Shown piece by piece: positions 31,411 to 43,001 of a stretch of DNA of 64,000 nucleotides. The number at the start of each line of letters is the position of its first letter. The first letter of the stretch is position 1. The DNA lies in the NCBI GenBank assembly GCA_963575745.1, contig CAUYUJ010000661.1:35426-99425 (forward strand). Direction: 5' to 3'. Source of the stretch: Prorocentrum cordatum (taxonomy: Eukaryota; Sar; Dinophyceae; Prorocentrales; Prorocentraceae). Both the position numbers and the translations under genes were made by a program. The notes under the pieces are model-generated. The model worked only from the letters and a program-made list of their open reading frames with translations, did not search any database and was not told the DNA's origin.

Positions 31411-32560
31411 AGAGCTTCCTGACAACATATAATGTCGAAAAGGATTACACAGAAAAAAAGTTTTTCAGTCCAAGCAATTTCAAACCTCTCGGATGCAACA
31501 GCCGAACGCCCCCGATGCTTCTGGGTTGTCTTCTGTACGAGCTCTGTAGCTCTCCTACAGCCCGAGCTACGTGCGTAAATCGACAGCACCTCTCAAGATG
31601 ACTCGAATAATACGAATAGTTTGGCAAACCTAGCTCGAGTATCAGACCGAGTTCAGCTCTGCATGCGACGAGCAGACGCGTCTGATGTCTCCGAATCGAT
31701 CCCTGTGATTACCAGCCCTGCAGCCCCCCTACAGCCCGAGTTAAGTGCAGGAAACCGACAGCACCTCTCAGGATGACTCGAACAATACGAATAGTTTCGC
31801 GGACCTAGTTCGGGCAGCAGACAGAGTTCCGAGCTCTGGATTCGACAGGCGCACGCGCCTGATATCTCCGAATCGATTCCAGTGATTACCAGCCATGCAG
31901 CCCCCCTACAGCCCGAGTTAAGTGCAGAGAGCCGACAGCATCTCTCAAGATGACTCGAACAATACGAATAGTTTCGCGATTCTAGATCGGGCAGCAGACC
32001 GAGTTGAGAGCTCTGGATTTAACAGACAACGGCCACTGATGATTCTGAATCAGATTCTGTACGCATCAGCTCTGTAGCTGTCCTGTAGCTTGAGTTCAAT
32101 ACAGAAAACCGAGAGCGTCTGTCAAGATGACTCGAATAATACCTAGCTCGGCTAGCAGACCGAGTCCAGACCTCTGGGTTCAACAGGCGAACGCGCCTGA
32201 TCATTCTGAATAGATTAGCTGTGCTTACCAGCTCTGTAGCTGTCCTGAAGCTCGATTTATCTTGAGAAAACCGTCACCGCGTGACAAGATGAACCGAAAC
32301 GGCCGATCCCGCCGGGACGCTTTTTGGCAGTAAAAGGTACCCGATCGAGCTAAGATCAAGACGGCGAGCAGGAATAAGATCGAATATCACGGGAAAAAAT
32401 ACTAGAGCTCTAACGAATGGTTGAATTTCGAGAACAAAATTTTCAGACGACCAAAAGTCACCAAGCGCTCCGTCGAGATTTTCTTGCCAACTAGCTCTCC
32501 AGCGCCCCGGAATTACTCTTAAGCTTCCAGCAACAACTTGCTAAGGGAAGCTCTACGAGT
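31405..32560 (+). mobile_element. beta element, 1156 bp between S and S'
   Basis: Continues from the HP right arm at 31394. S is ACTCGTAGAGCTTCC at 31405 and S' GGAAGCTCTACGAGT ends at 32560. Contains about five monomers (each with CAGACCGAGTTCAGANCTCT), the terminal block at 32290-32470 and the right end GCCAACTAGCTCTCCAGCGC, GAATTACTCTTAAGCTTCC. No coding frame longer than about 60 codons. Confidence 0.9.
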
Positions 32561-32716
32561 TCCTTTGTCCTTTCTGGTCGGATCGACCCACTAGCTCCAG
32601 CCCGCGCCGGAATTTCTCTAGCTCATCGATAACGAAGAGCTCTACGAGGTACTGGGAACCGGCGGTAAACCGTCAAGCAGGTTACCGCCGGACACCTCGT
32701 AGAGCTCTTTCCTTGG

Positions 32717-32778
<62 letters not shown>

Positions 32779-33306
32779 GATTTTTCGGTTTCCATCCAAA
32801 AGCGGTTCCTGCAAGTCTTTCGATAGTAATATTGCAGCTACGGACCTGAAAATTTAACTGGCAGACGCGGCATAACCCACTACACGTGAGAAAAATCTGG
32901 TTTCTCAAAATGAATTGTCAAATATCTTTCAAATCTTAGCAAAACCGACCCAAAGTCACCACTTTGTCTCTTACGGGCGGGTCGGCCAACTGGCGCCGGC
33001 GGTGAACCGTCAACCTGATCACCGCCGGGAACCTCGTAGAGCTCATTCCACGCGTAAGAGTGCTCGGAGTCGAAAGAGAGCTTCTGGAAGCATTTCTCGA
33101 AAAATAGAAAAATTGATGTTTTTCGTGTCGACGTGAAGATGGTTCCGCCAAGTGTTTTGATAGTAAAAGTGCGCTTACAGAGCTCATACTAAGACAGAGA
33201 GGCCCTCATAGTCGTTTACAGGTGCGAAAAATCTGCTTTCTCAAAATGAATTGTCAAATATCTTTCAAAAAATTGCAAAACCACCCAAAACTTGGTAGCG
33301 TCCAAA
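32561..33306 (+). repeat. alpha-type fragments with A61 run
   Basis: An alpha right end (32570-32653, ending GAGCTCTACGAGGT) is followed directly by ACT and an HP (32650-32709), S, an A61 homopolymer, an alpha-2 body (TTTCGATAGTAATATT) cut at GGCCAACT, a further HP of the GGTGA/TCACC class (32988-33044) and an alpha body that stops at ACCACCCAAAACTTGG. The short tail GTAGCGTCCAAA before the next HP is gamma sequence. Confidence 0.8.
32717..32777. repeat. A61 homopolymer inside an alpha-2 element
   Basis: 61 uninterrupted A a few bases after S (GAGCTCTTTCCTTGG). Sister copies at 44139, 52851 and 56751 have no A run there. The sequence resumes with the normal alpha-2 body. Confidence 0.95.
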
Positions 33307-33349
33307 ACTGGGCGCCGGCGGTAAACCGTCACCTTCCTTACCGCCGGGG

Positions 33350-34520
33350 ACTCGTAGAGCTTCCTGACAATATATAATGTGGAAAAAAATGCAGAGAACG
33401 AATAGTTTTTCAGCCCAAGCGATTTCAGACCTCTCGATGCAACAGCCGAACGCCCCCGATGCTTCTGGATTGTCTTCTTTGCGAGCTCTGTAGCTCTCCT
33501 ACAGCCCGAGCTACGTGCGTAAATCGACAGCACCTCTCAAGATGACTCTAACAAAACGAATAGTTTGGCAACCCAGCTCGAGTATCAAACCGAGTTCAGA
33601 CCTCTGAATGCGACAGGCGGACGCGTCTGATGTCTGCGAATCGACTCCTGTGATTAACATCCCTGCAGCCCCCCTACGGCCCGAGTTAAGTGCAGAAAAC
33701 CGACAGCACCTCTCAGGATGACTCGAACAATACAGTAGTTTCGCGGACCTAGTTCGGGCAGCAGACCGAGTTCCGAGCTCTGGATTCGACAGACAGACGC
33801 GCTGATGTCTTCAAATCGATTCCTGTGACCACCAGCACTGTAGCTCCCCCCCAGCCCGAGTTCAGTGCAGAAAACCGAGAGCACATTTCAAGATGACTCG
33901 AACAATACGAATAATTTTGCGATTCTAGATCGGGCAGCAAACCGAGTTCAGAGCTCTGGATTCAATAGACCAATGCAACTGATGTTTCTGAATCGGTTTC
34001 TGTAAGTATCAGCTCTGTATCTGTCCCATAGCTCGAATTAAGTACAGAAAAAAGAGAGTGTCTGTCAAGATGACTCGAATAATACGAATAGGTTCGCGGA
34101 CCTAGCTCGGCTAGCAGACCGAGTTCAGACCTCTAGATTCAACAGGCGAACGCGTCTGATCATTCTGAATCGATTAGCTGTGCTTACCAGCTCTGTAGCT
34201 GTTCTGAAGCTCGAGTTATGTTCAGAAAACCGTCATCGCGTGTCAAGATGACTTGAAACGGCCGATCCCGCCTGCCTGCTTTTTGGCAGTGAAAGTTACC
34301 CGATCGAGCTGAGATCAAGATGGCGAGCGGGAATAAGATCGAATATCATGGGAAAAAGTTCTAGAGCTCAAACGAATTGTTGAATTTCGAGAACAAAATT
34401 TTCAACCGACCAACAGTCATCAAAAGGTCCGTCGAGATTTTTCTTGCCAACTAGCTCTCCAGCGCCCCGGAATTACTCTTAAGCTTCCAGCAACAACTTG
34501 CTAGAGGAAGCTCTACGAGT
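33350..34520 (+). mobile_element. beta element, 1171 bp between S and S'
   Basis: HP at 33307 (loop shortened to GTCACCTTCC), S at 33350-33364, S' ending at 34520. Five monomers and a terminal block at 34250-34430. Followed by TATTTTCAACCGACC, which belongs to the terminal region of another beta copy. Confidence 0.9.
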
Positions 34521-34576
34521 TATTTTCAACCGACCAAAAGTCAGCAAAAGTTCCGTCGAGATTTTTCGGGCCAACT

Positions 34577-35791
34577 GGGCGCCGGCGGTAAACCGTCAAC
34601 CTTCCTTACCGCCGGGGGACTCGTAGAGCTTCCTGAGCATATATAAGGTCGAAAAAAATTGCAGAGAACGAATAATTTCTTAGCCCAAACGATTTCAGAC
34701 CTCTCGATGCAACAGCCAAACGCCCCTCATGCTTCTGGATCGTTTTCTGTGCGCACGAGCTCCGTAGCTCTCCTACAGCCCGAGTTACGTGCGAAAATCG
34801 AAAGCACCTCAAGATCACTCGAACAATACAAATAGTTTCGCGAATCTAGCTCGAGTATCAGACCGAGTTCAGACATCTGAATGCAACAGGCGGACGCGAC
34901 GGATGTCTCCGAATCGATTCCTGTGATTACTAGCCCTGCAGCCCCCTTACAGCCCGAGTCAAGTGCAGAAAACCGACAGCACCTCTAAAGATGACTCGAG
35001 CAATACAAATAGATTCGCGACCTAGCTCGGGCAGCAGGCCGAGTTCAGAGCTCTGAATGCGACAGGTAGACGCGACTGATGTCTGCGAATCGATTCCAGT
35101 GATTACCAGCCCTGCAGCCCCGTTACAGCTCGAGTTAAGTGCAGAAAACCGACAGCACCTCTGGAGATGACTCGACGAATACGAATAGTTTTGCGAACCT
35201 AGCTCGGGCAGAACACCGATTTCCGAGCTGTGGATTCGGCAGGCGAACGCGACTGATGTCTCCGAATCGAGTCCTGTGAGTACGAGCCCTGTAGCCCCCC
35301 TACAGCCCGAGTTAAGTGCGGAAAACTGTCAGCACTTCTGAAGATGACTCGAACAACACGAATAGTTTCGCAAACCTAGCGCGGGCAGCAGACCGAGTTC
35401 AGACCTCTAGATGGAACAGACGAACGCGCTTGATGATTTGCAATCGATTGCTGTGAGAATCGGCTCTGTAGCTGCCATACAGCTCGAGTTAAGTACAAAA
35501 TACCGGCAGCACGTATCAAGATGACTCGAAACTGCCGATCCCGCCGCGATGCTTTTTTGCAGAAATATTTACCCGATCAAGCTGAGATTGAGATGGCGAG
35601 CGGGAATAAGATCGAATATGGTCAGAAAAAATACTAGAGCTCAAACGAATTGTTGAATTTCGAGAACAAAATTTTCAACCGACCAAAAGTCAGCAAAAGG
35701 TCCGTCGAGATTTTTCTTGCCCACTAGCTCTCCAGCGCGCCGGAATCACTCTTAAGCTTCCAGCAACTAGCTAAGGGAAGCTCTACGAGTT
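34577..35791 (+). mobile_element. beta element nested in a host beta right end
   Basis: The left flank 34521-34576 is host beta terminal sequence ending TTTTTCGGGCCAACT. The element runs from GGGCGCCGGCGG (34577) to S' and one T (35791), with 1172 bp between S and S'. The right flank TCTAGCCCGCCAGTGCGTCC, then a full host S' ending at 35859, is the other half of the host end. Host halves therefore meet at CCAACT/AGCC, with ACT on the left and TCT on the right. Confidence 0.85.
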
Positions 35792-35919
35792 TCTAGCCCG
35801 CCAGTGCGTCCGAATTACTCTTAAGCTTCCAGCTCCTAGCTTAGGGAAGCTCTACGAGTCACTTCGCAGCGTCCACTGGGCGCCGGCGGTAAACCGTCAA
35901 CCTTTGTTACCGCCGGGGG

Positions 35920-37092
35920 ACTCGTAGAGCTTCCTGACCATATATAATGTCAAGAAAAATTGTCGAGAAGAAATAGTGGTTCAGCCTAAGCGATTTCAGA
36001 CCTCTCGATGCAACATCCGAACGCCGCTCATGCTTCTGGATCGTTTTCTGTGCGCACGGGCTCCATAGCTGTCCTACAGCCCGACTTACGTGCGAAAAGC
36101 GACAGCACCTCTCAGGATCACTCGAAGAATGCACATAGTTTCCTGAATCTAGCTCGAGTATCAGACCGAGTTCAGACCTCACAATGCGACAGTCGGACGC
36201 GCCTGATGTCTCCAAATCGATTGCTGATTACCAGCCCTGCAGCCCCCTTACAGCCCGAGTTAAGTGCAGAAAACGGACAGCAGCTCTCAAGATGACTCGA
36301 AGAATACGAATAGTTTTGCGGACCCAGCTCGGGCAGCAGAACGAGTTCAGAGCTCTTAATGCGACAGGCGGACGCGACTGATTGCTCTGAATCGATCCCA
36401 GTGATTACCAGCCCTGCAGCCCCCTTACACCTCGAGTTAAGTGCAGAAAACGGACAGCATCTCTCAAGATGACTCAAAGAATACAAACAGTTTTGCGGAC
36501 CTAGCTCGGGCAGTATACCGATTTCTGACCTCTCGATTCGGCAGGCAGACGCGTCTGATGTCTCCCAATCGATTCCCGTGATTACGAGCCCTGTAGCCCC
36601 CCTAAAGTCCGAGTCAAGTGCAGAAAACTGACAGCAGCTCTGAAGATGACTCGAACAATACGAATAGTTTTGCGAACCTAGCTTGGGCAGCAGACCGAGT
36701 TCAGACCTCTGGATGGGACAGGCGAACGCGCCTGATGATTCCCAATCGATTGCTGTGATAATGAACTCTGTACCTGCCCTAGATCTCGAGATAAGTACAA
36801 AATACCGACAACGCGTATCAAGATGACTCGAAACAGCCGATCCCGCCGCGATGCTTTTTTGCTTAAATATTTACCCGATCAAGCTGAGATTGAGATGGCG
36901 AGCGGGAATAAGATCGAATATGGTCAGAAAAAATACTAGTGCTCGAACGAATTGTTGAATTTCGAGAACAAAATTTTCAACCGAGCAAAAGTCAGCAAAA
37001 GGTCCGTCGAGATTGTTCTTGCCAACTAGCTCTCCAGCGCGCCGGAATTACTCTTAAGCTTCCAGCAACTAGCTAAGGGAAGCTCTACGAGT
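35920..37092 (+). mobile_element. beta element, 1173 bp between S and S'
   Basis: HP at 35875-35919, S from 35920, five monomers, terminal block at 36825-36990, right end at 37028-37092. Followed by TACTTGGTAGCATCCAAAAC, i.e. T, then ACT, then gamma sequence. Confidence 0.9.
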
Positions 37093-37165
37093 TACTTGGT
37101 AGCATCCAAAACCCGGGGAGCGAAGAGACCCTTTGGGGACGGGAAATCTTTCCTGGAGAGCTCTG

Positions 37166-37565
37166 ACTGGCGCCGGCGGTGGACCGTCAACCTGGTCACC
37201 GCCGGAACCCTCGTAGAGCTCCTTGCACACGTAAGAGTGCTCAGATTTGAAGCAGACCGCTTCTTAGAGCATTTCTAGAAAAAAACGTCATAATTGCAAT
37301 TCTCGGTGTCAACGATACGTCGGTTCCTCCAAATGTTTGAATAGTAAAACTCTCACGAACGAGCTGAGTTGCTCGCAGAAGAAAATTAAGATACTGATGC
37401 TCGGAGTAAAAATCTGCTTTTTCGAAATGAACTGTCAAACAACTTTCAAATTTTCGCAAAACCGACCGAAAGTTATCACATCTTCTTTTCTGGTCGGGTC
37501 GACCAACTAGCTCCACCCCGCGCCGGAATTCCTCTAGCTCATCGATGCCGAAGAGCTCTACGAGG
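37166..37565 (+). mobile_element. alpha element, complete
   Basis: HP of the GGTGG/TCACC type preceded by ACT. S (CCTCGTAGAGCTC) at 37209-37221 and S' (GAGCTCTACGAGG) at 37553-37565 enclose 357 bp. The body carries GTGCTCAGATTTGAAG, GTCGGTTCCTCCAA, GAATAGTAAAAC, ATCTGCTTTTTCGAAATGAA and GGGTCGACCAACTAGCTCC. No ORF. Confidence 0.9.
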
Positions 37566-39247
37566 TAGAAGCTCCCCTGCAGCGCTGCCGAAACTGGAAG
37601 AAGCGCTTTCATGCGTGCCTGCACGCGCGCAGGCACGCGTGGAAGCTTGCCGGAAGCTCTCCCGGACCAGCTGCCGGGTCGAACGAACCGCTGCGAGGAT
37701 TCTGGAGCGACGGAAAGGGCTCCTGGCGGGCACCACCACCGTCTGGCCTCTAAACTTAAACCCTTTAGCTCCCAGCGAGCTCTCCGGGAACTTGGTAGCG
37801 TCCAAAACCCGGAGAGCAAAGAGAAAACACGCGAGAAAGCTCTCCTGGCGAGCCGTCCGACGTTCCCGTGAAGCGCCTCTGGGGCTCTGGGGGGATCCCG
37901 CGCAGCGTCTCTGAAGCGCTGCCAGGAACGCTTCCACGCGTGCCTGCACGCGAGCAGGCACGCATTCAAGCTCGCCGGAAGCTCTCCCGGACCCGCTGCG
38001 ACGTTTTACAAGCCCCTGCGGGGATCGTGGACCGGCGAAGATGGGCTGCTGGCGGGCGCAACCACCGCCCGGCTTCTAATCTTAAACCCTCTAGCTCTCA
38101 GAGAGCTCTCCGGGAAAAACCCGGAGAGCAAAGAGAATCTTGGGGACGGGAAATCTTTCCTGGAGAGCTGCGGAGGGCCCCCCTGGAGCGCTGCGGAAAC
38201 GCTGCCAGAAACGCTTCCATGCGTGCCTGCACGCATGCAGGCACGCGTGGAAGCTCGCCGGAAGCTCTCCCGGACGCGCTGCCGGGCCGCCGGAGTTTCT
38301 GCGAGGCCTGTGGACCGCCGTGGAGGAGCTCCTGGCAGGCACCACCACCGTCCGGCTTCTAATCGTAAACCCTTTAGCTCTCAGCGAGCTCCCCGGGAAT
38401 CTTTCCTGGAGAGCCTTGGGGGCCCCCCTGGGGCGCTGCGGAAGCGTTGCCAGAAACGCTTCCATGCGTGCCTGCTCGCACGCAGGCACGCGCGGAAGCT
38501 TGCCGGAAGCTCTCCCGGACACGTTGCCGGGTCGCCGGAGTCGCTGCGAGGCCTGTGCACCGCCGTGGAGGAGCTCCTGGCGGCCACCACCACTGTCGGG
38601 CTTCTAATCTTAAACCCTTTAGCTCTCAGCGAGCTCTCCGGAAAATTCAGCTCTCTGAGGGCTAGAGGGCTTAAGATTAGAAGCCGGGCGGTGGTTGCGT
38701 CCGCCAGCAGCCCATCTCCGCCGGCCCACGATCCCCGCAGGGGCTTGTAAAACGTCGCAGTGGGTCCGGGAGAGCTTCCGGCGAGCGTGAATGCGTGCCT
38801 GCTCGCGTGCAGGCACGCGTGGAAGCGGTCCTGGCAGCGCTTCAGAGACGCTGCACGGGATCCCCCCAGAGCCCCAGAGGCGCTTCACGGGAACGTCGGA
38901 CGGCTCGCCAGGAGAGCTTTCTCGCGTGTTTTCTCTTTGCTCTCCGGGTTTTGGACGCTACCAAGTTCATTCGCGTCCGCTAAGAACCAATATTTCCAAA
39001 ACTTGGCAGCGTCCAAAACCCGGAGAGCAAAGAGAATCTTGGGGACGGGAAAACTCTCCTGGAGAGCCTTGGGGGGCCTCCCTGGAGCGCTGCGGAAGCG
39101 CTGCCAGAAACGCTTCCATGCGTGCCTGCACGCATGCAGGCACGCGTGGAAGCTTGCCGGAAGCTCTCCCGGACGCGCTGCCGGGCCGCCGGAGTTTCTA
39201 CGAGGCCTGTGGACCGCCGTGGAGAAGCTCCTGGCAGGCACCACCAC
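37566..39247. repeat. gamma repeat array with palindromes
   Basis: About six units of 240-330 bp at 37566, 37790, 38116, 38399, an inverted unit at 38640-38968, and one at 39000-39247. Each has GCGTGCCTGC, 4-6 bases, GCAGGCACGC (a near-perfect palindrome), CGGAAGCTCTCCCGGACRCG, GTGGACCGCCGTGGAGGAGC, CACCACCACCGTC and AACCCTTTAGCTCTCAGCGA. Fragments recur at 27.9, 28.65, 42.64, 45.6 and 53.1 kb, often as short joints between alpha and beta elements. Frames through it are open but mutually shifted, so not treated as coding. Confidence 0.85.
37790..38968. repeat. inverted repeat with arms of about 325 bp
   Basis: 37790-38115 and 38640-38968 are reverse complements with high similarity. The left arm starts CTTGGTAGCGTCCAAAACCC and the right arm ends GGGTTTTGGACGCTACCAAG. 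The arms flank about 525 bp of direct gamma units, so a single strand could form a large stem-loop. Confidence 0.85.
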
Positions 39248-42200
39248 CGTACCTCGTTGAGCTCTTCGGCATCGATGAGCTAGAGGAATTCCGGCGCGGG
39301 ATGGAGCTAGTAACTCGTAGAGCTTCCCTTAGCAAGTAATTGCTGGAAGCTTAAGAGTAATTCCGGGGCGCTGGAGAGCTAGTTGGCAAGAACAATCTCG
39401 ACGGACGTTTTGACGACTTTTGCTCGGTTGAAAATTTTGTTCTCGAAATTCAACCATTCGTTAGAGCTCTAATATTTTTTCCCGTGATATTCGATCTTAT
39501 TCCCGCTCGCCATCTTGATCTCAGCTCGATCGGGTACCTTTTACTGCCAAAAAGTCATCTTGACAGACGCTCTCGGTTTTCTGTACTTAACTCGAGCTAC
39601 TGGACAGCTATAGACCTGATACGTACAGAAACCGATTGAGAATCATCAGTTGCGCTTGTCTATTGAATCCAGAGCTCTGAACTCGGTCTGCTGCCCGATT
39701 TAGAATCGCGAAACTATTCGTATTGTTCGAGTCATCTGGAGAGATGCTGTGGGTTCTCTGCACTGAACTCGGGCTGTGGGGGGGCTGCATGGCTGGTAAT
39801 CACTGGAATCGATTCGGAGACATCAGGTGCGTCCGCCTTTCGAATCCAGAGCTCGGAACTCTGTCTGCTGCCGAGTCCGCGAAACTATTATTGTTCGAGC
39901 CATCCTGAGGTGCTGTCGGTTTCCTACACTTAAAACTCGGGCTGTAGGGGGGCTGCAGGGCTGGTAATCACAGGAATCGATTCAGAGACATCAGACGCGT
40001 CCGCCTGTTGCATGGAGAGGTCTGAACTCGGTCTGATACTCGAACTAGGTTTGGCAAACTATTCGTATTGTTCGAGTCATATTGAGAGGTGCTGTCGATT
40101 TACGCACGTAACTCGGGCTGTAGGAGAGCTACAGAGCTCGTACAGAAGACAATCCAGAAGCATCGGGGGCGTTCGGCTGTTACATCGGAGAGGTCTGAAA
40201 TTGCTTTGGCTGAAAAACTATTTTTTCAGTGTAATTTTCTTCGACATTACATGTTGTCAGGAAGCTCTACGAGTCCCCCGGCGGTAACGAAGGTTGACGG
40301 TTTACCGCCGGCGCCCAGTTGGTCGATCCGACTAGAAAGGACAAATTGACAACTTAACTCGTGAAGCTTCCCTTAGCTAGTTGCTGGAAGCTTAAGAGTA
40401 ATTCCGGCGCGCTGGAGACCTAGTTGGCAAGAAAAACCTCGACGGACCTTTTGCTGACTTTTGGTCGGTTGAAAATACCTCGTAGAGCTCTTCGGCATCG
40501 ATGAGCTAGAGGAATTCCGGCGCGGGCTGGAGCTAGTTGGTCGACTCGGCCAGAAAGGACAAAGTGACAACTTCTGGGTGGTTTTGCAAAAGAATTAAAG
40601 ATATTTGAGAATTCATCTTGAGAAAACAGATTTTTCGCACCTGTAAACGACTATGAGGGTCTCTCTGTCTTAGTATGAGCTCTTGAGTTGCATTTTTACT
40701 ATCAAAACACTTGGAGGAACCATCTTCATGTCGACACGAAGAAAATGAATTTCTCCCCTTTTCCAGAAATGCTTCCAGAAGCTCTTTCCTTCGACCCTGA
40801 GCACTCTCACGTGTGAAAGGAGCTCTACGAGGTTCCCGGCGGTGACCAGGTTGACGGTTCACCGCCGGCGCCAGTTTTGTTCTCGAAATTCAACCATTCG
40901 TTTGGCCTCTAATAATTCTTCTGACCATATTCGATCTTATTCCCGCTCGTCATCTTAACCTCAGCTCGATCAGGTAAACATTTCTGCAAAAAAGCGTCGC
41001 GGCGGGATCGGCTGTTTCGAGTCATCTGAATACGTGTTGTCGGTATTTTACACTTAACTCGACCTGTAGTGCAGCTACAGAGCTGATTATTACAGAAATC
41101 GATTGCGAATGATCAGGCGCGTTCGTATGTTCAATCTAGAGGTCTGAAATCGGTATGCTGCCCGAGCTAGGTTCGCGAAACTGTTCGTATCGTTCGAGTC
41201 ATGTTGAGAGGTGCTGTCAGTTTTCTCCACTTAACTCGCGCTGTATGGCGGCTACAGGACTCGTACTCACAGAAATCGATTCGGAGACATCAGGGGCGTC
41301 CGCTCGCCAAATCCACAGCTCAGAATTAGGTGTGCTGCCCGAGCTAGATCCGAAAAACTATTCGTATTGGTCGAGTCATCTCGAGAGGCGCTGTCCGTTT
41401 TCTGCACTTCACTCGAGCTGTGAGGGGGCTGCAGGGCTGGTAATCACTGGAATCGATTCGGAGACATCAGACGCGTCCGCCTGTCGGATTCAGAGCTCTG
41501 GACTCGGTCTCCTGCCCGAGCTAGGTCCGCGAAACTATTTATATTGTTCGAGTCATCTTCAGAGGTACAGTCGGTTTTCTGCACTTAACTCGGGCTGTAA
41601 GGGGCTGCAGGGCTGGTAATCACAGGAATCGATTTGGAGAAATCAGGCGCGTCCGCCTGTTGCATTCAGAGGGCTGAATTCGGTTTGATACTCGAGCTGG
41701 ATTCGCGAAACTATTTGTACCTCGTAGAGCTCTTCGGCATCGATGAGCTAGAGGAATTCCGGCGCGGGGTGGAGCTAGTTGGCCCACCCGGCCGAGGCGG
41801 ATAATGTGGCAACTTTTGGGTGGTTTTGCGAAAATGTGAAAGATATTTGACAATTTATTTTGAGAAAGCAGATTTTTGCGCGTCACATTGGCATATAAAC
41901 TTCTCTCTGAGAACAGCTCAACTCTCTCGATGCATTTTTGCATGAGTTGACTTCCAGGAACTGAGCGAATATGAAGATCAAAAAATCGAATTTCAAGGTT
42001 TTCGAAAAATCTCTATGTTTTCACTCTGTGTCGATTATCTGGACTCTTACCAGTAAGAGGAGCTCTACGAGGTTCCCGGCGGTGACCAGGTTGACGGTTC
42101 ACCGCCGGCGCCAGTATTTTTCGAGTGATCTTGAGAGGTGCTGTCGATTTTCGCACATAACTCGGGCTGCAGGAGAGCTACGAACGCACAGAAACAGATC

Positions 42201-42630
42201 CAGAAGCATCAGGGGCGTTCGGCTGTTGCATCGAGAGGTCTGAAATCTCTCAGGGTAAAAAACGATTGTCAGGAAGCTCTACGAGTCCCCCGGCGGTAAG
42301 AAAGGTTGACGGCTTACCGCTGGCACCCAGTTTGGGTGGTTTTGTATTTGAAAGATATTTGACCATGTATTTTGAGAAAGCTGATTTTCGCACCTGTAGT
42401 CGAATATGAGAGCCTCTCTGTCTTAATATGAGCTCTCTAGATGCACTTTTACTATCAAAACACATGGCGCAACCAACATTATGTCGACATGAAAAAAATC
42501 ATGTTTTCTCTTTTTCGAGAAATGCTTCCAGGAGCTCTCTCTTTTGGTGCTGAGCACTCTTACGTGGGCTAGGAGCTCTACGAAGTTCCCGGCGGTGACC
42601 AGGTTGACGGTTCACCGCCGGCGCAAATCT
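39245..42630 (-). repeat. inverted block of beta, alpha and HP modules
   Basis: All modules are in reverse orientation: an alpha right end at 39248-39310; a beta from 39313 to 40274 (962 bp between S boxes, terminal block at 39400-39550); HP at 40257-40319; a beta right-end copy at 40355-40475; an alpha at 40478-40832 (355 bp between S boxes); HP 40819-40875; a partial beta 40876-41719 with terminal block at 40900-41015; an alpha 41720-42072 (353 bp); HP 42060-42115; a beta left end 42116-42282; HP 42268-42331; an alpha body to 42583; HP 42571-42624. Orientation returns to plus at about 42660 via a short gamma piece (TTTAGCTCTCAGCGAGCTCT). Confidence 0.85.
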
Positions 42631-42660
42631 TTTAGCTCTCAGCGAGCTCTCCGGGAGCAA

Positions 42661-43001
42661 ACCGGCGCCGGCGGTGAACCAACCTGCTCACCGCCGGGAA
42701 CCTTGTAGAGCTTCGTTGACACGTGAGAGAGCTCGAAGCCGGAAGAGAGAGCTTCTAGCATTCCTCGAGACGATAAATATTGTTGTGAAATATTTGGTTC
42801 CTGCAAATGGTTTGCTAGTACAAGTGCGCCTAGAGAGCTGATATTGAGACGCAGAGGCTCTGATAATCTTCTACAGGTGCGAAACTTCTTGAAATGAATT
42901 GCGCCGGCGGTGAACCGTCAACCTGAACCCCTTCTAAAATCAGGCGCGTTCATCTGTTGGATCCAGAGGTCTGAAAGATTGCTTCTCGATCTAAGTCCTT
43001 G
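42661..43001 (+). repeat. truncated alpha element and partial HP
   Basis: HP at 42661-42714 (left arm lacks part of the loop), alpha body to about 42898, then a second HP left arm only (42899-42925) joined to a satellite fragment (CAGGCGCGTTCATCTGTTGG). Confidence 0.75.

Noticed and set aside
37166-39339. ORFs of 60-240 codons in the gamma array
   Set aside because: Gamma units are GC-rich and open in most frames. Frames shift between units and the inverted copy gives mirror ORFs.
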